7,059 nt of DNA from Opitutaceae bacterium (lineage in GTDB: Bacteria; Verrucomicrobiota; Verrucomicrobiae; Opitutales; Opitutaceae), in the NCBI GenBank assembly GCA_031266495.1, contig JAISAX010000268.1, forward strand, positions 1-7,059, given 5' to 3'. A program made the position numbers and the translations under genes. The notes beneath the pieces were generated by a model. It was not told the origin of the DNA and searched no databases. It saw nothing but the letters and a program-made list of their open reading frames with translations. Below, one piece after another: positions 1-6,153 of this stretch (positions within the stretch are counted from its first letter, which is position 1; the number at the start of each line of letters is the position of its first letter).

Positions 1-93
1 CGCCAATCGCGCCAGCAATCCCTGTCTGTCATCACACAACCCGTCATTACATCAACCTGTCATGCTCAACCAATACAAAAACCGGCACACATC

Positions 94-855
94 ATGAAAA
101 ACAACGCTCCGCATTTCCACTACACCGGCATTGCCATTGCCATGCTCATGCCCGTGCTTTCCCTGGCTGCCGCCGCCACACACGCGGCCACCGCTTCCCT
201 GATCTGGACTGAAACCGCTCCTTCGGCCTCCGGTATTTTTTTCAGCACCCCGCACTCTTCAACCGATGGCAATATCGCATGGAGAAACCTGGGCAATGGC
301 GCGACCGACAATCGCTGGATCGGCAGCAACTTCACGGTTTCCGCGGACCATGTGCTGCAAACAATCACCTTCCGTATCAGTAGCATCACGACAAAAGACG
401 CGCTTGTCGGCACCTCCGCCACCCTGAGCCTGCTGGACATGGGCGACACCGCTTACGTTGCCTACAACGGCTCCGTCTCCCCCGAATCCATCATCCGGAG
501 CTACACCACCAGCATCCCTGCCGACATCTCCGCGCACGGATACCTGACATTTGACATCGGCCAGGTGCAAATCACCGCCACCAAAAACTATGCCTTCCTG
601 CTTTCGCTGGATGGCCCGGGCACGACAGGCCGGGCGATCGGTCTGTATCTTTCCAACAATTCCAGTGTCACGTATGGATTTATGACCCACGACCAGGGTG
701 GAAGTTATGTCAGCACCGGCGCTCCTGTCGAATTCTCGCTGCACGGCTACGCCGGCACCCTGCCACCCGCCGTCCCCGAACCCGCGGCGGTTGCCATCCT
801 GATTGCTCTCGCCGCCCTTGGCGCCTCCGGCCTCTCGCGCTGCCGCCGCGACTGA
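94..855 (+). CDS. PEP-CTERM sorting domain protein, exported, function unknown
   Basis: The 253-residue product has an N-terminal signal peptide (hydrophobic stretch about residues 12-32, small residues near ATHAATA). The middle, about residues 33-225, is rich in Ser, Thr and Gly, looks like beta-strand and has no motif I recognise. The C-terminus is a textbook PEP-CTERM tail: Pro-Glu-Pro at 228-230, a hydrophobic Ala/Leu/Ile helix to about 247, then a basic end (SRCRRD). In this family the tail is recognised by an exosortase, which processes the protein for attachment at or release from the cell surface. The ATG at 94 gives a complete signal peptide; no clear ribosome site precedes it. The next gene starts 62 bases downstream on the same strand, so co-transcription is possible but unproven. 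The tail call is firm; the role of the body is unknown. Confidence 0.9.
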   Translation: MKNNAPHFHYTGIAIAMLMPVLSLAAAATHAATASLIWTETAPSASGIFFSTPHSSTDGNIAWRNLGNGATDNRWIGSNFTVSADHVLQTITFRISSITTKDALVGTSATLSLLDMGDTAYVAYNGSVSPESIIRSYTTSIPADISAHGYLTFDIGQVQITATKNYAFLLSLDGPGTTGRAIGLYLSNNSSVTYGFMTHDQGGSYVSTGAPVEFSLHGYAGTLPPAVPEPAAVAILIALAALGASGLSRCRRD

Positions 856-886
856 ACCCAAAACAACCGCCTGCTCTACCTACCCT

Positions 887-898
887 CCCCCCCCCCCC
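887..898 (+). repeat. C12 homopolymer upstream of the GH5 gene
   Basis: Twelve consecutive C lie between the PEP-CTERM gene and the hydrolase gene, ending 19 bases before the hydrolase ATG. Such tracts are prone to slippage and to sequencing-length error. Because it is outside the coding frame, a length change would alter promoter or leader spacing rather than the protein. A longer C-tract occupies a similar place before the prepilin-type gene on the other strand. Confidence 0.85.
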
Positions 899-917
899 TG
901 TCCATCATTCTCTGAAC

Positions 918-2519
918 ATGACTATTTCCCGCATTCTGCTCGCAAGCATGATCCTTGCGCCCGGCCCCCTTATTCCCATTCCCATCCCCATCCCCATACC
1001 CATTCCCCTTCACGGCGCGCAACAAACGCCCGCCGCAGGCGACGTCCTCTGGCGTAGTGCCTTCGCCACCACCGATGCCGGCGCGCTTGCCCGTGACTGG
1101 AAAGGCGCGGGAAACGCGGACCCCGCCATCGACTCCGGGACCCTTCGTCTTCACGCCGGAACGCCGGGTGATCGCAAACTCCACCGCGCCATCCCGCTCG
1201 ACGGCCTCCGCGGCGGCGCGCTCCACGTACAGGCCCGCATTCGCGCACAAAACGTTGCCAACAAAGTCAACCCCTGGAACGGCATCAAACTCATGCTCCA
1301 GCTCGACTCCGCCTACGGCCCCTCCGCGACCATTTACCCGCAGGCCGACGCCGGCGACGGCACCTTTGACTGGAAAACCGTCAACATCGTCAGCTCCGTC
1401 CCTGTCACCTGCCGCGAAGCCCGCCTCGTCATCGGCCTCGAACAAGCCACCGGCACCGTCTGGTTCGACGACATCGAAATAAAAATTCTCGAAACAGGCG
1501 TCACCGCCGTCCCTGGCGCCACTCTCCGCGAGGACAACCACTACCGCGGCGCCCCCCCTCCCCTCCTCCCCCGCCTGCGCGGCGCCATGGTCAGCACCCG
1601 CGCTACCAAAGACGATCTCCGCGTGCTCGGGCAGGAATGGGGCGCCAACCTCATCCGCTGGCAACTCGGCATGACCCACTACCCCGAAGGACTCGAAACC
1701 CCCGGCTTCGACCGCATCCTTGACGAGGAACTCCGGCGCCTCGACACCGCCCTGTCATGGTGTTATGAATACGGCATGTATCTCGTCATCGACCTCCACG
1801 ACCTCTCCCGCGGACTCTTTGCCAATCGCGCCAACCAGGACAAACTCGTCGCCCTCTGGCAACGCCTGGCCGCCAGGTACAAGGACAACCCCGTCGTCCT
1901 GGGCTACGACATCGCCAACGAACCCAAACTCACCCGGTGGAGTCCCGGCGCCCAACTCTGGAACGGACTCTCCCTGCGCGTTGCCCGTGCCATCCGCGAG
2001 ATCGACCCTGCAAAACCCGTCATCATCGAACCGGAATATGGCGGCAACCCCAACGGCTTCATCACCCTCCTCCCCGTGGCCGTCCCCAACGTCATTTACA
2101 GCGTCCACATGTACAACCCGCCCGCCTACACCCACAACCGCATCTGGCAAAAAACGCAAAAACCCGAAACCTACCCCGGCGACATCGCCGGACGCCACTG
2201 GGACAAAACCACCCTTCTCGAAGAGCTTCGTCCCGTCATCGAATTCCAGAAAACCTGCAACGCCCCCATCTATGTCGGCGAATTCAGCGCCATCCGCTGG
2301 GCGCCCGGAGCCGACCGCTACATCAGCGACCTCATCGACATTTTTGAAGAACTCGGCTGGGACTGGAGTTACCACGCCTTCCGTGAATCCAGCGTCTGGA
2401 GCGTCGAGCACGGCGAAGATTCCAACGACAACCGGCCCGCCGCCCACCCCACCGCGCGCGAAAAACTCCTGCGCGCCTGGTTCTCCAAAAATCAAAAACC
2501 CGAGTGGACCGGCAAATGA
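918..2519 (+). CDS. Secreted glycoside hydrolase family 5 (cellulase-like) with N-terminal carbohydrate-binding-like module
   Basis: The product has 533 residues. Residues 1 to about 34 form a signal peptide whose hydrophobic part includes six Ile-Pro repeats (19-30). Residues about 44-191 resemble a jelly-roll carbohydrate-binding module ending in the typical WFDDIEI (182-188). Residues about 205-520 are a GH5 TIM barrel: NLIRW (Arg247), DLHD (292-295), the NEP motif with acid/base Glu335, His397 and Tyr399 in VHMYNP, the nucleophile Glu455 in VGEF, and a late aromatic WDWSYH (482-486). GH5 enzymes are retaining beta-glycosidases acting on cellulose, mannan, xylan or related glucans; the exact substrate cannot be read here. 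ATG 918 was chosen because it keeps the basic residue before the hydrophobic stretch; ATG 948 is an alternative. The nearby esterase fits extracellular polysaccharide breakdown. Confidence 0.93.
   Translation: MTISRILLASMILAPGPLIPIPIPIPIPIPLHGAQQTPAAGDVLWRSAFATTDAGALARDWKGAGNADPAIDSGTLRLHAGTPGDRKLHRAIPLDGLRGGALHVQARIRAQNVANKVNPWNGIKLMLQLDSAYGPSATIYPQADAGDGTFDWKTVNIVSSVPVTCREARLVIGLEQATGTVWFDDIEIKILETGVTAVPGATLREDNHYRGAPPPLLPRLRGAMVSTRATKDDLRVLGQEWGANLIRWQLGMTHYPEGLETPGFDRILDEELRRLDTALSWCYEYGMYLVIDLHDLSRGLFANRANQDKLVALWQRLAARYKDNPVVLGYDIANEPKLTRWSPGAQLWNGLSLRVARAIREIDPAKPVIIEPEYGGNPNGFITLLPVAVPNVIYSVHMYNPPAYTHNRIWQKTQKPETYPGDIAGRHWDKTTLLEELRPVIEFQKTCNAPIYVGEFSAIRWAPGADRYISDLIDIFEELGWDWSYHAFRESSVWSVEHGEDSNDNRPAAHPTAREKLLRAWFSKNQKPEWTGK
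972..1007 (+). repeat. In-frame hexanucleotide repeat encoding (Ile-Pro)6 in a signal peptide
   Basis: Six tandem ATN-CCC units (ATT, ATT, ATC, ATC, ATA, ATT each followed by CCC) encode residues 19-30 of the GH5 protein. The unit is six bases, so gain or loss of copies keeps the frame and changes only the length of the secretion signal. The third-base variation shows that the array is not newly made or that it is under protein-level selection. Confidence 0.92.
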
Positions 2520-2536
2520 CAACGAGCGTAACTGAA

Positions 2537-2684
2537 GTAACTGATGTTACGCGGATCGACTGTAGGGGCGTCGCTTGCGACGCCCGCGCCAGGCGGAGAG
2601 AATTGGCGTGTCTCCCGTTGCGTCAGGTTCTCGCGGGCTTCGCAAGCGAAGCCCCTACGTGGGGATCCGCGTAACATCAGTTAC
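2537..2684. repeat. Palindromic intergenic repeat with two facing hairpins (REP/BIME-like)
   Basis: This element fills most of the gap (2520-2752) between the converging GH5 and toxin genes. Its ends are perfect 21-base inverted repeats (2537-2557 and 2664-2684). Inside are two near-perfect hairpins in opposite orientation: 2566-2574 with 2577-2585 (9-bp stem, TT loop) and 2635-2643 with 2646-2654 (9-bp stem, AA loop). Read in the same orientation the two stems differ by one base pair, GC in one and TA in the other, so pairing is kept. About 50 bases of non-palindromic sequence separate them. By position it could act as a two-way transcription terminator for the converging genes. No transposase is present. 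The small ORFs across it are artefacts. Confidence 0.85.
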
Positions 2685-2752
2685 GTAAGTCAGCGACGCT
2701 GGCGCGCTCTTCAAGACCAGGCAAATTCGCACTGGTTATTTCATTACGGTTC

Positions 2753-3016
2753 CTAATCATCGACCTCTTCGATTCTCACTACGCGCACCTCTCTGGCCGC
2801 ATGATCGGTCCAGAAAGTCACCAGCCAGTCACCATCGAGAACGATCTCATGGATTCTTCCCTCAGTGTCACTCTCACGCAAATCCCCTTTCCAAAACGGT
2901 TCCGCCTTGATGCGGTCGAGCAATCTGCCAATGCGACGTTGTTCCGCTTTCGATGCGGCAACCAACCGGAATACCGCTGCCTCGCCCAAAACCAACTCAT
3001 AGCCAAGACCGCTCAT
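2753..3016 (-). CDS. RelE/ParE-like toxin of a type II toxin-antitoxin pair
   Basis: The product is a small basic-acidic protein of 87 residues, the usual length for RelE/ParE-fold toxins. An N-terminal helical half (AASKAEQRRIGRLLDRI) is followed by a beta-rich half (GRIHEIVLDGDWLVTFWTD, then AREVRVVRIEEVDD) that matches the fold's pattern of a central sheet ending in a V-x-I-x-x-I strand. Family members cleave ribosome-bound mRNA (RelE) or poison gyrase (ParE); the sequence does not say which. It lies 12 bases downstream of the antitoxin on the same strand, the common antitoxin-first order. The ATG at 3016 is preceded by GGGTGAG, purine-rich but too close to be a good ribosome site. Its 3' end faces the GH5 gene across the palindromic element. 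Fold assignment is by pattern, so moderate. Confidence 0.7.
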   Translation of the reverse strand: MSGLGYELVLGEAAVFRLVAASKAEQRRIGRLLDRIKAEPFWKGDLRESDTEGRIHEIVLDGDWLVTFWTDHAAREVRVVRIEEVDD

Positions 3017-3028
3017 CTCACCCGGCGG

Positions 3029-3244
3029 TCATTCGATCCCGAGTTGACGTTTCAGATCCTCCCACCGCACCTTTGCCCCCGTATCCATCTTTCTGTGGAT
3101 GTCAGACAACATGCGACGGTTCCCATCCGAATCTCCCCGCACCCGGTTTTTCAGGAACGCCAGCGCCTTCTGCATTTCTTCCAGCGGAAGTTGTTCTATC
3201 TGCGGTTTGATGTCCGTGAAAATCATGTCGCAAAGATGCTTCAC
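3029..3244 (-). CDS. Antitoxin-like small protein paired with the downstream toxin
   Basis: The 71-residue product is charged and predicted mostly helical: IEQLPLEEMQKALAFLKNRV, a middle NRRMLSDIHRKMDTG, and the C-terminal VRWEDLKRQLGIE. Similar short proteins with a WEDLKR-type tail occur beside ParE/RelE-like toxins in Verrucomicrobia and other bacteria, as I recall. The tail would be expected to wrap the toxin; no ribbon-helix-helix or HTH DNA-binding motif is obvious, so autoregulation is unclear. The start given is GTG 3244; an in-frame ATG at 3226 would give a 65-residue protein (MIFTDIKPQ...) and is equally plausible. The gene is divergent from the esterase gene, 35 bases away. Confidence 0.68.
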   Translation of the reverse strand: MKHLCDMIFTDIKPQIEQLPLEEMQKALAFLKNRVRGDSDGNRRMLSDIHRKMDTGAKVRWEDLKRQLGIE

Positions 3245-3279
3245 GTCCCCGAATAATCAAGTTTTACAATTTTCATCCT
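3245..3279. promoter_or_regulatory. Short divergent intergenic region, possible promoter for the esterase gene
   Basis: Only 35 AT-rich bases separate the divergent antitoxin and esterase starts, so any promoters must be packed here or run into the genes. On the + strand TACAAT at 3265-3270 resembles a -10 box, but there is no good -35 box at 17 bases, and it would give a nearly leaderless esterase mRNA. On the - strand no convincing pair was found. Weak evidence. Confidence 0.2.
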
Positions 3280-4587
3280 GTGAAATCCCGCACCCACGCC
3301 CTCCTGCTCCTCCCGCTATTCCTCGCCCTCGCCGCCGTCACCGGCCACGCGGGCGACCTCCTGCTCCTCGGCAAGATCGACAAACCGACGCCCTTTTACG
3401 CGCCCGGCGAAAAAATGATCTTCGAGATCCGCCTCGAAAAAGACGGCCAGCCCGTCCCCGGCACCCGCCTCTCGTGGACGCGCACCGGCGACGACGGCCT
3501 CACCGAAAAAGGCGAAGCCACCTCCGCCGCCGACAAACCGCTCGTCGTGACCACCTCGACCGCCAAACCCGGCTTCGTCCGCATCCTCGTCAACGCCATC
3601 GGCCCCGACGGTCAGACACTCGTCAACGACAGCAAAAAGAAAGTCGTCTTCGACGGCGGCGCCGGCGTGCAGCCCGAAAAACTGAAAAACATCCCCGAAC
3701 CCGCGGACTTCGATACGTACTGGACCGCGCAAAAAACCGCTCTTGCCAAAGTGCCGCTCAAGGTTCTCGAACAAAAACCGGTCCCCGAAACGCACCCCGG
3801 AGTGGAAACCTTCGACATGAAAATCGCCTGTGCCGGAGCCATCGCCGCCGGTGACACCACGCCCAAACCCGTTTCCGGCTATTTCAGCAAAACCAAAAAC
3901 GCCGCCCTCAAATCCGCCGCCGCCCAGGTCAGTTTCAACGGGTACGGCATCGGTTCCGCCGGGCGGGAAGACACGAGAGTCGCACAGTCCGCAAAACCCC
4001 TTCTTGTATTCAATATCAACGTACACGGCATCGAAAACGGACAGCCCGCCGACTATTACGCCAACCTCGGCAAGACCACGCTCAAAGGCTATGCCTTCAA
4101 CAAACAGGAAAACACCAAACCCGAAACCGCCTACTTCAACGGCGTTGTCCTCCGCGTGTTGCGCTCCCTCGAATTCATCAAATCGCGACCCGAATGGGAC
4201 GGCAAAACGCTCATCGTCAGCGGAGGCAGCCAGGGCGGTTTCCAGGCGCTCCTTGCCGCCGGGCTTGATCCCGACGTCACCCGTTGCTCCGCATGGAAAC
4301 CCTGGGTATGCGACCTCGGCGGCGTGACGCTCGGCCGCCTCAAAGGCTGGCGTCCCGACTACACGCGGGCGCTCGATTATTTCGACCCGGTCAACCATGC
4401 CAGGCGTATTCGTTGTGAGACTACGATTGTCTCCGGTCTTGGCGACTATGTGTGTCCGCCTTCGGGAGTCACCGTGCTTTACAACAACATTCCCGATTCC
4501 GTCTCGAAGCGCATCGAATACCAGCAAGGCGCGACCCACGGCGACACTCCGCCCAACGTCGTGAAGTTCGTAGTGAACAATAAATGA
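3280..4587 (+). CDS. Secreted acetyl-xylan-esterase-like hydrolase (CE7/AXE1 family)
   Basis: The 435-residue protein begins with a clear signal peptide (about 1-24, leucine-rich, likely cut near GHA/GD). Residues about 28-130 look like an immunoglobulin-like beta domain (PFYAPGEKMIFEIRL, GFVRILVNAIGPDGQ). From residue 138 (IPEPADFDTYW) it follows the AXE1/CE7 alpha/beta-hydrolase pattern. The catalytic triad is visible: Ser317 in SGGSQGG, Asp389 in GLGDYVCPPSG, His420 in GATHGD. Family members remove acetyl groups from xylan fragments or cephalosporin C. A secreted form with an added N-terminal domain fits action on polymer outside the cytoplasm, alongside the GH5 enzyme upstream. The start is GTG at 3280, chosen because it gives the whole signal peptide; no ribosome site is visible. 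The frame is open and complete. Confidence 0.9.
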   Translation: MKSRTHALLLLPLFLALAAVTGHAGDLLLLGKIDKPTPFYAPGEKMIFEIRLEKDGQPVPGTRLSWTRTGDDGLTEKGEATSAADKPLVVTTSTAKPGFVRILVNAIGPDGQTLVNDSKKKVVFDGGAGVQPEKLKNIPEPADFDTYWTAQKTALAKVPLKVLEQKPVPETHPGVETFDMKIACAGAIAAGDTTPKPVSGYFSKTKNAALKSAAAQVSFNGYGIGSAGREDTRVAQSAKPLLVFNINVHGIENGQPADYYANLGKTTLKGYAFNKQENTKPETAYFNGVVLRVLRSLEFIKSRPEWDGKTLIVSGGSQGGFQALLAAGLDPDVTRCSAWKPWVCDLGGVTLGRLKGWRPDYTRALDYFDPVNHARRIRCETTIVSGLGDYVCPPSGVTVLYNNIPDSVSKRIEYQQGATHGDTPPNVVKFVVNNK

Positions 4588-4599
4588 CGCATTGAAGTT

Positions 4600-4800
4600 T
4601 TACGCGGATCGACGTAGCGGCAGGCATCTCTGCCTGCCGGGCGAGACGCTCCGCGTCTCGCCCGCAATGTGGCATGGGCATCCTGCCCATGAAGTGGCAC
4701 GGGAATCTTGCCCGTGGACGGCGCGCAGCGCCGCCGGTCCGCATTCAACTCAGCCTGCGTGCAGAGGCAACGCACACGGGCAAGATGCCCGTGCCACTCC
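4600..4800. repeat. Array of hairpins downstream of the esterase gene
   Basis: Part of the 330-base gap between the esterase and the nuclease relic. It opens with TTACGCGGATCGAC (4600-4613), identical to 2547-2560 in the earlier element. Then come stems 4618-4626/4631-4639, 4639-4649/4653-4663, 4673-4680/4684-4691, a weaker 4698-4703/4711-4716, 4719-4724/4728-4733 and 4775-4782/4786-4793. The 22-base units 4670-4691 and 4695-4716 are related and differ partly by paired changes (T-A in one stem, C-G in the other). Segments 4693-4716 and 4775-4798 are inverted repeats with one mismatch in 24. The first stems could terminate esterase transcription. Small ORFs here are products of the repeats. 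Confidence 0.82.
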
Positions 4801-4849
4801 GGGACCTGTCCACTTTTTGAGATGCGGCCGTATCCGTTTCACTCCGTGG

Positions 4850-4878
4850 TTAATTTTTTGGAATCTCACATTTATTAT
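4850..4878 (+). promoter_or_regulatory. Weak candidate promoter before the DUF1016 relic
   Basis: An AT-rich patch stands out from the GC-rich surroundings. TATTAT at 4873-4878 resembles a -10 box, and TTAATT at 4850-4855 is 17 bases upstream, a poor -35 match. It is placed correctly for the gene starting at 4918, but this rests on base composition and loose matches only. Confidence 0.22.
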
Positions 4879-4880
4879 TT

Positions 4881-4920
4881 CATGATGACGGACTGTGCGT
4901 CTGAATAGTCCGCCATCATG
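4881..4920 (+). promoter_or_regulatory. Inverted repeat covering the start codon, with a tiny upstream ORF
   Basis: Arms 4881-4893 and 4908-4920 pair with one mismatch in 13 around a 14-base loop. The right arm includes the ATG at 4918-4920, so the RNA hairpin would hide the start of the DUF1016 gene. An eight-codon ORF (MMTDCASE, 4882-4908 with stop) starts in the left arm and ends just before the gene. This could be translation control or an operator; it could also be chance. Confidence 0.4.
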
Positions 4921-6105
4921 ACGTCAGAAAAGGCATCCGTTTCCCGCGCCAGTTCTCGCGTTCGCGCGACCCCCCGCTCCTCCCGCGCAGCAGCAACCGC
5001 CATCGGCAAAACCCGTCCCGCGCCCGCGCCCACGCCCGCAACCTTCGCGCCAACCAAACCTGCGCCCGCGCCGCGCAAGCCGGTCGCGCTTGCCAGCGAT
5101 ATCCGCCATCTCATCGACGCCGCCCGCGGACAGGTTGCCGTCACCATCAACGCCAGTCTCACCACCCTTTACTGGCAGATCGGCATGCGTATTCGCACCG
5201 ACGTGCTGAAACAGAAACGCGCCGGTTACGGCGAGGAAATCTTCGCCTCCATCGCCCGCGACCTGGAACGGGATTACGGACGCGGTTTCGGCGAAAAAAC
5301 CTCCGGCGAATGGTGCAATTCGCCTACGCATTCCCCGACGAACGAATTGTCGCCGCACTGCGGCGACAATTCGTTCGTCGCATTTCAAAATGATCATCCC
5401 GCTCAAAGATCCCCTCAAACGCGAATTTTACGCCGAACTTTGCCGGCTCGAACGCTGGAGCACGCGCACTCTTCAGCAAAAAAGCAACTCGCTGCTCTAC
5501 GAACGCACCGCCATTTCCAGGCGTCCTGAAAAAACCATTACACACGACCTCGCCCTCCTGCGCGACGAAGACCGCCTCACTACGGACCTCGCCCCCCTCC
5601 GCGACCCTTATCTCCTCGACTTCCTCGGCCTCACGGATGGCTGGTCGAAAAAGATCTTGAGACCGCCATCCTCGTCGAGATGCAACGTTTCATTTTCGAA
5701 CTCGGCAACGACTTCGCTTTCCTTGCCCGCCAGAAACGCATCACGATTGATGATCGCGACTATTACATTGATCTCCTCTTCTATCATCGCCGCCTCCGCC
5801 GTCTTGTCGCCATCGACCTCAAGATCGGCGAATTCGAGGCCGCCCACGCCGGCCAGATGGAACTCTATCTGCGCTGGCTCGAAAAATACGAGCAAGTCGC
5901 GGGCGAGGAATGTCCGCTCGGGCTGATCCTCTGCACTGGCAAAAACGAGGAACACGTCGAACTCCTGCAACTGGACAAAAACAACATTCACGTTGCCGAC
6001 TACCTCACTGCCCTGCCGTCCCTCGAACTCCTCAAAAACCGCCTGCACCAGTCGCTCCTCATCGCTCGCGAACGCCTCCGCCAGCACGCCGAAACCCGCG
6101 CATGA
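4918..6105 (+). pseudogene. Frameshifted DUF1016/YhcG-type PD-(D/E)XK nuclease
   Basis: Read across frames, this is one DUF1016 protein. Frame one (from 4918) gives an Ala/Pro-rich head and the N-terminal domain (SDIRHLIDAARGQ, YWQIGMRI, GYGEEIF, YGRGFGEK). Near A6 at 5294-5299 the reading moves to another frame (NLRRMVQFAYAFPDERIVAALRRQ). At the palindrome 5336-5380 it moves again (SHFKMIIPLKDPLKREFYAE, LCRLERWSTRTL, RDPYLLDFLGL). Near 5647-5653 it returns to the first frame (METs MQRFIFELG, RQKRITID, DYYIDLLFYHRRLRRLVAIDLK). Each step looks like one missing base. The C-terminal nuclease core keeps Asp (codon 5770) and Asp-x-Lys (codons 5815-5821; Glu-x-Lys in many relatives). Full-length translation is not expected. 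Sites one and three are in or beside A-runs, so sequencing error is possible for those; the palindrome is harder to explain that way. Segment 5680-6105 could still make a lone nuclease domain. Confidence 0.85.
5336..5380. repeat. Perfect 45-nt palindrome inside the nuclease relic
   Basis: Arms of 22 bases (5336-5357 and 5359-5380) are exact reverse complements around a single central C at 5358. The left arm encodes the expected family sequence PDERIVAA. The right arm covers the point where the family normally reads LSWSHF, and the frame is lost there. The palindrome therefore coincides with the second frameshift. Confidence 0.93.
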
Positions 6106-6110
6106 TACCT

Positions 6111-6153
6111 TGTAGCGTCGTGCAACGCGGGATGAAGCTCCGGTCCGGGCTAC
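6111..6153. repeat. Short imperfect inverted repeat between convergent genes
   Basis: The 44-base gap between the nuclease relic and the prepilin-type gene holds GTAGC (6112-6116) and its complement GCTAC (6149-6153) with a GC-rich interior that can form small imperfect stems. Like the two larger elements it begins with GTAG followed by GC-rich dyad sequence, so it may be a relic of the same class or a weak two-way terminator. It overlaps the prepilin gene's stop codon. Confidence 0.28.

Noticed and set aside
1..93. Promoter for the PEP-CTERM gene
   Set aside because: No convincing -35/-10 pair or ribosome site could be found in the available upstream sequence.
876..1679. 267-residue minus-strand ORF opposite the GH5 gene start
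   Set aside because: Antisense shadow with biased Gly/Ala/Val composition and no domain; the + strand frame carries a signal peptide and GH5 motifs.
1755..2522. 255-residue minus-strand ORF opposite the GH5 catalytic domain
   Set aside because: Same shadow effect; the NEP and GEF catalytic motifs are on the + strand.
2492..2756. Small ORFs on both strands across the 2537-2684 element
   Set aside because: They translate palindromic repeat DNA; similar peptides appear on both strands because the element is an inverted repeat.
3316..4539. 407-residue ORF on the minus strand opposite the esterase gene
   Set aside because: It is a GC-rich shadow of a gene with an intact catalytic triad; its Gly/Val/Phe-rich composition is typical of antisense frames and it has no recognisable motifs.
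2753..4587. Complete new defence island (toxin-antitoxin, nuclease and neighbours)
   Set aside because: The nuclease is broken by three frameshifts and the genes between are ordinary secreted enzymes; nothing links them into one system.
4600..4800. CRISPR array
   Set aside because: Hairpins differ in sequence and spacing is irregular; there are no identical direct repeats with unique spacers and no cas genes.
4469..4908. Small ORFs (91, 98, 97 and 66 residues) across the hairpin array
   Set aside because: Peptides such as HGQDARAT are products of the repeated hairpins; no plausible protein.
5293..5301. Programmed -1 ribosomal frameshifting at the A6 run of the DUF1016 gene
   Set aside because: The zero-frame codons are GAA AAA ACC, so the classic A-AAA-AAC heptamer is not in the required phase, and two further frameshifts downstream would still break the protein.
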